This document shows positions 1 through 6,288 of a stretch of DNA of 64,000 nucleotides, one piece after another. The notes beneath the pieces are model-generated. The model was not told where the DNA came from, did no database searches, and saw only the letters and a program-made list of their open reading frames with translations. How positions within the stretch are numbered: position 1 is the first letter of the stretch; each line of letters begins with the position of its first letter. The stretch comes from Cryobacterium cryoconiti (GTDB lineage Bacteria; Actinomycetota; Actinomycetes; Actinomycetales; Microbacteriaceae), in the NCBI RefSeq assembly GCF_004403065.1, contig NZ_SOHA01000005.1:62001-126000 (forward strand), read 5' to 3'. A program made the translations under genes and the position numbers.

Positions 1-1
1 T

Positions 2-1687
2 CAGATCCTGCTCGGCGCCCTGACCTACCTGCTGCCGGTCGTACTCGGCGGGGGGCCGCGGGTGTCCAAGGCCACGACCCTTGAACTCGAGCGCGGCGGC
101 CTGTTCCGGGCGATCGTCGTCAACGGTGGACTGGTCCTGTACCTGCTGCCGGTGCCCAGCCTGGTGAAGGTCACCGTCTCCCTCCTGGTCGTCGGTGCGC
201 TCGCCTCCTTCCTGGTGCTGATGACGAGGGCCCTGCGGCAGAATCGTCGGCTGCGCCGGGCGACGGATGCGACGGTTCCGCCGAGCCCGGCGTCGCCGCC
301 GGTCGCCGTGTCACCGCCACGACGCACCGGCCCGACCGTCACGGCCGTCGGCGCCCTGCTCCTGGCCGTGACCCTCGGGATCGCCCTGGACCCGTCCGCC
401 GCCGGCATCCCGAGCATCGGGGCCACCGGCGCCGCGGCATCCGTCGACGTGGCGGCGACCGGCAGGACGACCACGGTCGACGTCGTCATGAAGGACACCC
501 TGTTCAGCCCCGACACCATCGAGGTGCCCGCCGGGGACACCCTGGTGATCAACCTGACCAACGCCGACGACATGGTGCACAACCTCGTGCTCGCCACCGG
601 CGTGGTCTCCGGTTCCATCGCCCCCGGCGCCAGCGCTCGGGTTGACGTCGGGGTCGTGGCGGCCGACGTCGAGGGTTGGTGTTCGATCGCCGGACACAAG
701 CTCCTGGGCATGGTGCTCACGGTCGTGGCCGTCGGGGGAGAGTCTGCCGACCACGGGGATACGGGCCACGGCTCCGCGGCCCCCGCCGGCTCGGCCGGCG
801 CGGCGGACGACCTCGACCTGATGCGGGAACCCGACGCCGACTTCACGGCGCGGGAGGCGGCGCTCGGAGCGGCGGGCGCGGAGACCGTGCACACCCTGAC
901 CATGCGGGTGGAGGACGTCGAAATCGAGGTGTCGCCCGGCGTCACCCAGACCCTGTGGACGTTCAACGGTACGGCTCCCGGCCCCACTCTGCGGGGGAAG
1001 GTCGGCGACGTCTTCGACGTGACCTTCGTCAACGACGGGTCGATCCAGCACTCCATCGACTTCCATGCGGGTGCCCTCGCGCCCGACCGACCCATGCGCA
1101 GCATCAACCCGGGGGAGAGCCTGACCTACCGCTTCACCGCGACCCGGTCGGGGATCTGGCTCTACCACTGCAGCACGATGCCCATGTCGGTGCACATCGC
1201 GAACGGCATGTTCGGGGCCGTGATCATCGATCCACCCGGGCTCATCCCGGTCGACCGGGAGTACGTGCTGGTGCAGTCCGAGTTCTACCTCGGTGTGCAG
1301 GGCGGGGAGGCCGACGCCGACAAGGTGGCGGCGCAGTTCCCCGACCTGGTGGTGTTCAACGGCATCGCCAACCAGTACGGCGCCCGCCCGCTCGCGGCGA
1401 AGGTCGGCGAGAAGGTGCGTATCTGGGTACTCGACGCCGGGCCGAACGTGGGCAGTTCCTTCCACATCGTGGGCGGCCAGTTCGACACCGTCTACAAGGA
1501 GGGCGACTACCTGCTGCGGGACGGCGGCAGCACCGGGACGGGTGGTTCCCAGGTGCTCGACCTGGCCGTGGCCCAGGGCGGCTTCGTTGAGCTGACGTTC
1601 CCCGAGGCCGGCAACTACCCCTTCGTCAGCCACGTCATGTCCGACGCCGAGAAGGGCGCCCGGGGGGTCGTCCGGGTGGCGCCCTGA
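2..1687 (+). CDS. nirK: NirK-like copper nitrite reductase, membrane-anchored with extra N-terminal cupredoxin (5' end outside window)
   Basis: The frame is open to the left edge, so the N-terminus is missing; the first in-window start is GTG 62, and residue numbers count from it. Visible in order: membrane segments near 20-55 and 92-112, a cupredoxin with type-1 copper ligands His173, Cys207, His212 and Met217, a linker, then a NirK-type two-domain core. In the core the type-1 ligands are His330, Cys370, His378 and Met383, the type-2 ligands are His335, His369 and His468, and the catalytic Asp is Asp333. The family reduces nitrite to NO outside the membrane, and adjacency to narGHJI fits. 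Odd: the second catalytic His (His255 of Alcaligenes NirK, before VFNG) appears to be Leu429. It could therefore be a related multicopper oxidase. Confidence 0.82.
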   Translation, partial: QILLGALTYLLPVVLGGGPRVSKATTLELERGGLFRAIVVNGGLVLYLLPVPSLVKVTVSLLVVGALASFLVLMTRALRQNRRLRRATDATVPPSPASPPVAVSPPRRTGPTVTAVGALLLAVTLGIALDPSAAGIPSIGATGAAASVDVAATGRTTTVDVVMKDTLFSPDTIEVPAGDTLVINLTNADDMVHNLVLATGVVSGSIAPGASARVDVGVVAADVEGWCSIAGHKLLGMVLTVVAVGGESADHGDTGHGSAAPAGSAGAADDLDLMREPDADFTAREAALGAAGAETVHTLTMRVEDVEIEVSPGVTQTLWTFNGTAPGPTLRGKVGDVFDVTFVNDGSIQHSIDFHAGALAPDRPMRSINPGESLTYRFTATRSGIWLYHCSTMPMSVHIANGMFGAVIIDPPGLIPVDREYVLVQSEFYLGVQGGEADADKVAAQFPDLVVFNGIANQYGARPLAAKVGEKVRIWVLDAGPNVGSSFHIVGGQFDTVYKEGDYLLRDGGSTGTGGSQVLDLAVAQGGFVELTFPEAGNYPFVSHVMSDAEKGARGVVRVAP

Positions 1688-1691
1688 GATC

Positions 1692-1715
1692 GGAGCGGCC
1701 GTCCGGTCCCGCTCC
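1692..1715 (+). terminator. possible weak terminator after nirK
   Basis: GGAGCGG at 1692-1698 can pair with CCGCTCC at 1709-1715 across a 10-base loop. The nearest T-run (TTGTTTTT) lies 9-16 bases further on and is also close to the next gene, where it could be part of an AT-rich promoter. Weak evidence. Confidence 0.3.
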
Positions 1716-1758
1716 CGGTGCGGTTGTTTTTACGACATTGATAAGGAAAACTAGTCTC

Positions 1759-2523
1759 GTGCCCACCGAATCGCTCGACGCCCGAACCCACCACGCCCTG
1801 TCCGGCATCAGCCGGGTCGCCATCCTCGAACTGCTCCGTTCCAGCGATGAGCCTCTGGACGTTCCCGCCCTTGCCGCGCGGGTGGGGTTGCATCCGAGCA
1901 CGGTGCGTTCGCATCTGGATCGACTGGTGGCGGTCGGCCTGGCCGTCGAATCCGTCGAGGCACGGTCCCGACCGGGCCGCCCGAGACTGTTGTACAGTGC
2001 CGCCGCGCCCGTGGGCGAGGTCCCCGACGACTCCTACCGTCTGCTGGCCGGCGTCCTCGCGGGCAGCCTGGCGGCGAGCGGGAACTCGGGCGTCACGGCG
2101 GCAACGGCTGCCGGGCGCAACTGGGGAAGCGAGTTGGTCCAGCGCGGTGACGCGCGCCCTGCCGCAGACTCCGCCGCAGGCTCCGCCGCGGACTCCGGGC
2201 CGGCCGCGCCGGTGGACGGCGGCACCGCGACCCTGCGCGTCGTGGAGATTCTCGACGAGATCGGGTTCGCGCCGAAGCTCCAGGTGCCGGGGCCTGGGCA
2301 CACGGCCGGAACAGACCCCGCTCCTACCGTGATCGAACTCCACCGCTGCCCGTTCCTAGACGTGGCGACGGAGAACAGCGACGTCGTCTGCTCGGTGCAT
2401 CGCGGACTCATGGAGGGTGCCCTCGAGCGCCTGCACGCGCCTGCTGTCAGCGTCAGACTCGAGCCGTTCGCCCGGCCCGGCGTGTGTCTGGCGCATCTCA
2501 CCCGCGCGGTGGAGGCATCGTGA
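1759..2523 (+). CDS. Winged-helix transcriptional regulator with C-terminal cysteine cluster (SufR-like)
   Basis: 254 aa from GTG 1759, chosen because AAGGAAAA (1743-1750) sits at ribosome-binding distance; the upstream TTG at 1738 lacks this. Residues about 10-85 form an ArsR/MarR-like winged helix (recognition region near LHPSTVRSHLDRL, then a GRPRLLY wing). The C-terminal part carries Cys197, Cys211 and Cys243 in the pattern H-x-C-P-[FY], V-C-x-V-H-x-G-L, C. This resembles Fe-S-sensing regulators of the SufR type. A paralogue with the same spacing lies at 5523, the other side of the metal ATPase. It overlaps the FNR-like gene by GTGA, implying translational coupling. Inference: a redox, NO or Fe-S sensor for the denitrification block. 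Target genes are not known. Confidence 0.75.
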   Translation: MPTESLDARTHHALSGISRVAILELLRSSDEPLDVPALAARVGLHPSTVRSHLDRLVAVGLAVESVEARSRPGRPRLLYSAAAPVGEVPDDSYRLLAGVLAGSLAASGNSGVTAATAAGRNWGSELVQRGDARPAADSAAGSAADSGPAAPVDGGTATLRVVEILDEIGFAPKLQVPGPGHTAGTDPAPTVIELHRCPFLDVATENSDVVCSVHRGLMEGALERLHAPAVSVRLEPFARPGVCLAHLTRAVEAS

Positions 2524-3269
2524 CCGGTGCCCGGCGCACCGTGCCGTTGCGCAGCACCTGTGCGCAGCCGCATCCGTGCGGTGCCGCCATGCGGCTCACC
2601 ATCCTGGGCCAGATCCCGATCTTCCAGGATCTCTCGGCCGAAGCGCTGGCCGACCTGGCCGACCGGATGCCGTCGCTCTCCTGGGGCCCTGGGGACACCC
2701 TGTTCGCCGCCGGTGAGCCGGCCGAGCACGTGTACCTGCTCGCGGCCGGCCAGGCGAAGGCGTTCCGATCGACGTCGACCGGGCAGTCCACCAGCCTCGA
2801 CTTCCTAGGCCCGGGAGACGTGCTGGGTTCCCTGACGGCTCTCGACGAGGGCCGGTACCCCGAGACGGCCGTCGCGCTGGTCACCACCTGCGCCCTGCGC
2901 CTCGAATCGGCTGCCTTCCGGGAGCTGCTGCTCACGCATCCATCGGTGGCGCTGCGCGTGCTCGACGTCGTCGTCGAGCGTCTGCACCGGGCCCGGTCGA
3001 TGGAGGCCGAGCAGGCCTCCGTCACCGTGACCACGCGGGTGGCAGCCACCCTGCTGCGCCTCGCCGACACCTTCGGTGTGCCGGGGGACAGCGTGGGAAC
3101 GACCCTGATCCAGCTGCCCCTGACCCGCGCCGACCTGGCCGCCATGACCGGCACGAGCGCCGAGTCGGTGTCCCGTGCCATGAGCGGCCTGCGCCGGCAC
3201 GGGCTCATCGAGTCCGGGCGGCGGTGGACCGCCGTGCTCGACCGTCCCGGCCTGCTTGCGGCAAAGTGA
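2520..3269 (+). CDS. Crp/Fnr-family regulator with FNR-like cysteines
   Basis: 249 aa from GTG 2520, which overlaps the previous stop (GTGA). An internal ATG at 2589 is possible, but the longer form keeps Cys14 and Cys20. A cyclic-nucleotide-binding-like beta-roll covers about 30-145 and a C-terminal HTH about 195-235. The recognition helix reads ESVSR, the E-x-x-S-R pattern that gives E. coli FNR its TTGAT specificity. Cys14-x5-Cys20 resembles FNR Cys23-x5-Cys29, and Cys124 aligns with FNR Cys122; the FNR Cys20 equivalent is missing. Likely an oxygen- or NO-responsive regulator for the nir/nar genes around it. The [4Fe-4S] cluster is inferred, not shown. Confidence 0.82.
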   Translation: MTGARRTVPLRSTCAQPHPCGAAMRLTILGQIPIFQDLSAEALADLADRMPSLSWGPGDTLFAAGEPAEHVYLLAAGQAKAFRSTSTGQSTSLDFLGPGDVLGSLTALDEGRYPETAVALVTTCALRLESAAFRELLLTHPSVALRVLDVVVERLHRARSMEAEQASVTVTTRVAATLLRLADTFGVPGDSVGTTLIQLPLTRADLAAMTGTSAESVSRAMSGLRRHGLIESGRRWTAVLDRPGLLAAK

Positions 3270-3278
3270 CGCGCGTCA
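3267..3278. promoter_or_regulatory. Perfect palindrome, candidate Crp/Fnr-type operator
   Basis: TGACGCGCGTCA spans the stop codon of the FNR-like gene and lies 36 bases before the HMA-protein start. Extended to GTGAC-GCGC-GTCAT it has the 5-4-5 layout of Crp/Fnr sites. The FNR-like protein encoded just upstream is an obvious candidate binder, but its ExxSR helix would predict TTGAT half-sites, so the link is tentative. Confidence 0.4.
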
Positions 3279-3314
3279 TGGTTGCCTGCGCCCCGGGTTC
3301 GTAACGTCGTAGAC

Positions 3315-3584
3315 ATGACAACACACACTGCAACCCCGACCTCCACCCCGACATCGACCCCGGCCACCGTGCACACCATCCTGCGTGCCGACGGCTTCTC
3401 CTGCCCGTCCTGCGTCGCCAAGATCGAGAAGCAGATCGGCCGCCTCGCCGGAGTCACCGGCGTGACCGTGTTCTTCGCCACCGCCCGGATCGAGATCGAC
3501 CACGACCCGGCCGTCGTCAGCACGGATGCCCTCATCGCCGCCGTCGGCAAGGCCGGCTACACCGCCCGCCTGGCCGCGTTCTGA
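3315..3584 (+). CDS. Heavy-metal-associated (HMA) domain protein
   Basis: 89 aa from ATG 3315. After a Thr/Pro-rich N-terminus (about 4-18) comes a ferredoxin-like HMA domain with the metal-binding motif GFSCPSCVAKIE (Cys30, Cys33). The family binds Cu(I), Zn or similar soft metals as a chaperone or as the detached N-terminal domain of a P1B ATPase. The ATPase starts 22 bases downstream and has no HMA domain of its own, so this protein probably serves it. The operator-like palindrome at 3267-3278 lies upstream. Confidence 0.82.
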   Translation: MTTHTATPTSTPTSTPATVHTILRADGFSCPSCVAKIEKQIGRLAGVTGVTVFFATARIEIDHDPAVVSTDALIAAVGKAGYTARLAAF

Positions 3585-3606
3585 CCGCCGGTCCCGGGGG
3601 AGTGAC

Positions 3607-5523
3607 ATGACCATCCTGCGCCGCTACCTGATCCCCATCGCCTCCGGCGGTTTAATCGCCGTCGCCTGGCTGCTCGGCCTCCTGCCGGTGCCGCCCATCG
3701 TCGCCGACGCGGCGATGGTGGCGGCCGCGGTCGTGGCCGGGACCCCGATCCTGCGGACCGCCGGACGGGCGCTGCTCGCCCGGGTGGTCGGCATCGACCT
3801 GCTCGTCTCGGTCGCTGCGGTCGGCGCGATCGTGCTCGGCGAATACTGGGAGGCCGCCGCCGTGACCTTCCTGTTCGCGATCGGGCACGCCCTCGAAACG
3901 GCCACCCTCAACCGCACCCGCTCCGCCCTGACCGCGCTCGTGGCCCTGGCCCCGGACGTCGCCCTCGTGCTGCGGAACAATGAGCAGCTCGAGGTCCCGG
4001 CCGGGTCGGTGCTGACCGGGGAGACCGTGCTGATCAAGAACGGCGCCCGGGTACCCGTCGACGGTACCGTGGCGCAGGGTGCCGGCACCCTCGACGAGGC
4101 CTCGATCACGGGGGAGTCCCTCCCGGCCGAGAAGACCGTCGGAGACCGCGTCTTCGCCGGCACGATCTCCACCGGCGGCTTGCTGCAGGTGCGGGCCACC
4201 GAGGTCGGCGCCGCCACCACCCTGGCCCACATCGTGCACCGGGTCGAGGAGGCCCAGGAGGCCACGGCCCCGACCCAGGTCTTCATGGACCGGTTCTCGG
4301 CCTGGTACACCCCCGGCATCCTGGTGCTCGCCCTCGTGGTCGGCCTGGTGACGGGCGACGTGTTCCTGGCGCTGACCCTGCTCGTGATCGGCTGCCCGGG
4401 TGCCCTGGTCATCTCGATCCCGGTCGCGATCGTCGCCGGGATCGGCCGTGCCGCCCAGCTCGGAATCCTGATCAAGGGCGGCGAGTTCCTCGAGACCGCT
4501 GCGAAGATCACGGTCGTCGCGGTCGACAAGACCGGCACCCTCACCCGCGGCCGCCCGGTCCTGACGGACGTCGTGGTGCTCGACCCCGCCCTGACCCGGG
4601 CCGAGCTGCTCGACTGGGCTTCCCGGGCGGAGGCCGGCTCGGAGCATCCGCTGGCCGGAGCGATCGTGCAGGCCGCCGCGCGCGAGGGATCGTCGGGGCT
4701 CGTCCCTCTGCCCGAACACGTGCTGAACGTGCCCGGCCAGGGCATCGTGGCCGGCGTGGCCGGCCGGACCGTGCTGATCGGCAACCCGGCCCTGCTCCGC
4801 GCCCACTCCATCGCGGGCACGGATGCCGCCGCCACGGTGGCTGCCGGTCTCGCCGCCCGCGGGCGCACGCCGCTGATCGTCGTTCTCGACGGCATCATCG
4901 CCGGTGTCCTGGCCGTGGCCGACGAGGTGCGCCCCGACGCCGCCGACATGGTCACCCGGCTGCACGCGGCCGGGGTCACCCGGGTCGTCATGCTCACCGG
5001 CGACGGTCCACTGGTGGCGCAGGCCGTGGGCGACGCCGTCGGGATCGACGAGCTGCGCTCGTCGCTGCTGCCGGAGGACAAACTCGACGTCGTCGCCGGA
5101 CTCCGGCGGGACGGCCACGTCGTGGCGATGGTGGGAGACGGCGTCAACGACGCCCCGGCCCTGGCCACCGCGCACATCGGCATCGCGATGGGCGCGGCCG
5201 GTTCGGCCGTGGCGGTCGAGACCGCCGACATCGCGCTGATGGGCGACAATCTGCTGATGCTCCCCGCCGCCATCGACCTGGCCCGCCGCACGGTGCGCGT
5301 GATGCACCAGAACGTGGCCCTCGCCCTGATCACGGTGGCCCTGCTGCTGGCCGGGGTGCTGCTGGGCGGCGTGACGATGGCCGTCGGCATGCTCGTGCAC
5401 GAGGCCTCCGTGCTGATCGTGATCGTGAACGCGATGCGCCTGCTGCGCCGGCCCGGGCAGCGCGCACAACTAAAAATGCTGGATAAGTCAGATAAGTCAG
5501 AGAGAAGAGAGATGATGGCCTGA
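3607..5523 (+). CDS. P1B-type heavy-metal-translocating ATPase with CPG motif
   Basis: 638 aa from ATG 3607, behind GGGGGAG. Seen: transmembrane helices near 10-100, actuator motif TGES (168-171), two helices around 235-280, phosphorylation motif DKTGT (Asp307), the SEHPL nucleotide-domain His, GDGVNDAP, and two C-terminal helices. The family exports metal ions using ATP. Odd: the intramembrane metal motif, normally CPC, SPC or CPH, is CPG here (Cys263-Gly265). The last helix has HEAS, like the HEGS of some zinc/cobalt-type P1B pumps. Substrate is therefore unclear; copper is tempting next to NirK. It overlaps the next regulator by one base (TGATG). Confidence 0.85.
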   Translation: MTILRRYLIPIASGGLIAVAWLLGLLPVPPIVADAAMVAAAVVAGTPILRTAGRALLARVVGIDLLVSVAAVGAIVLGEYWEAAAVTFLFAIGHALETATLNRTRSALTALVALAPDVALVLRNNEQLEVPAGSVLTGETVLIKNGARVPVDGTVAQGAGTLDEASITGESLPAEKTVGDRVFAGTISTGGLLQVRATEVGAATTLAHIVHRVEEAQEATAPTQVFMDRFSAWYTPGILVLALVVGLVTGDVFLALTLLVIGCPGALVISIPVAIVAGIGRAAQLGILIKGGEFLETAAKITVVAVDKTGTLTRGRPVLTDVVVLDPALTRAELLDWASRAEAGSEHPLAGAIVQAAAREGSSGLVPLPEHVLNVPGQGIVAGVAGRTVLIGNPALLRAHSIAGTDAAATVAAGLAARGRTPLIVVLDGIIAGVLAVADEVRPDAADMVTRLHAAGVTRVVMLTGDGPLVAQAVGDAVGIDELRSSLLPEDKLDVVAGLRRDGHVVAMVGDGVNDAPALATAHIGIAMGAAGSAVAVETADIALMGDNLLMLPAAIDLARRTVRVMHQNVALALITVALLLAGVLLGGVTMAVGMLVHEASVLIVIVNAMRLLRRPGQRAQLKMLDKSDKSERREMMA

Positions 5524-6209
5524 TGACGTCTTCCTACCCCTCATCGAGCTACCGCACGCTCGCGTCGTTCAGCAGGATCCAGCTGCTGTACTTCCTGCAG
5601 CAACGCGGGACGATGACGGTTGGAGACCTGGCGGAGGCCACCGGTCTGCACCACAACACGGCCCGCGAGCATCTGCAACGCCTGATCGGGGATGGTTTCG
5701 TCACCTGCCGGCCGGAACGAAAGGAATCCAAGGGCCGGCCCCGGATGCTGTACAGCGCCGCCGCCGGCCCGGACTACGCCGACGGTTCCATCCGGGCGGC
5801 GAAGGCGGAGGCTGCCGAGCGCCACGGCGATCAGGTGCGACGGATGCTGCGGGTCGAGGCCGTCATCCACTCGCCGCTGCAGCGGCAACTGGACGCCCTC
5901 GACGACCACCTCGACGGGTCCGGCTTCGACGCGCGGCTCGAGATCGACGGTGCCGAAGGGGACCACGTGCACCTGCACGAGTGCCCGTACAGCGAGATGG
6001 TCAAGGCGCACCCGGAGGTCTGCCGGGTGCACTTCGGGCTGCTGAAGAGCCTGCTCGAAGCGACCGAGGGCCCGCTGAGCGCCGACGCGCTGCATCCGCT
6101 GGTCGAACCCAACACCTGTGTCCTCGACCTGCACCGCTCCGACGCCGAACCCACCCCCGACGTGCAGCCTCAGTCGGCAATCATTTGTCACGGTGTTTCC
6201 GGCTTGTAG
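5523..6209 (+). CDS. Winged-helix regulator with C-terminal cysteine cluster, paralogue of the 1759 gene
   Basis: 228 aa from ATG 5523, overlapping the ATPase stop by one base. Winged helix at about 10-80 (LHHNTAREHLQRL recognition region, GRPRMLY wing). Cys154, Cys167 and Cys199 sit in HECPY, EVCRVHFGLLK and NTCV, matching the spacing in the 1759 paralogue (C-x12/13-C-x31-C). Likely Fe-S or metal binding, SufR-like. The 3' end overlaps the CATTTGTCAC element in front of narG, so the narG control region begins inside this gene. Its placement directly upstream of narGHJI suggests control of nitrate respiration; this is inferred. Confidence 0.75.
   Translation: MTSSYPSSSYRTLASFSRIQLLYFLQQRGTMTVGDLAEATGLHHNTAREHLQRLIGDGFVTCRPERKESKGRPRMLYSAAAGPDYADGSIRAAKAEAAERHGDQVRRMLRVEAVIHSPLQRQLDALDDHLDGSGFDARLEIDGAEGDHVHLHECPYSEMVKAHPEVCRVHFGLLKSLLEATEGPLSADALHPLVEPNTCVLDLHRSDAEPTPDVQPQSAIICHGVSGL
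6182..6193 (+). promoter_or_regulatory. Conserved CATTTGTCACGG element upstream of narG
   Basis: Twelve bases, ending 95 bases before the narG start. Nearly the same element lies before narK (17875-17886, reverse strand) and moaA (23720-23731). Between narG and narK the similarity extends on both sides (AATCATTTGTCACGGTGTT versus ATTCATTTGTCACGGCGTT). TTGTCA could act as a -35, with TAGCGT 16 bases on at 6207-6212, or the element could be an activator site. Confidence 0.6.
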
Positions 6210-6288
6210 CGTTTTTTCCCGCCCCTGAGACTGGACTGCGAGGGTGGTTGCCGGCCATGGCGACCCCGGGCAGTGCAAGGGGCACGTT

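Noticed and set aside
2589-3269. ATG 2589 as the start of the FNR-like regulator
   Set aside because: It would discard Cys14 and Cys20, which match FNR cluster cysteines, and lose the GTGA overlap with the gene before.
5483-5500. Direct repeat GATAAGTCAGATAAGTCAG as an operator
   Set aside because: It lies inside the coding end of the metal ATPase (Asp-Lys-Ser repeated) and resembles no other site in the window.
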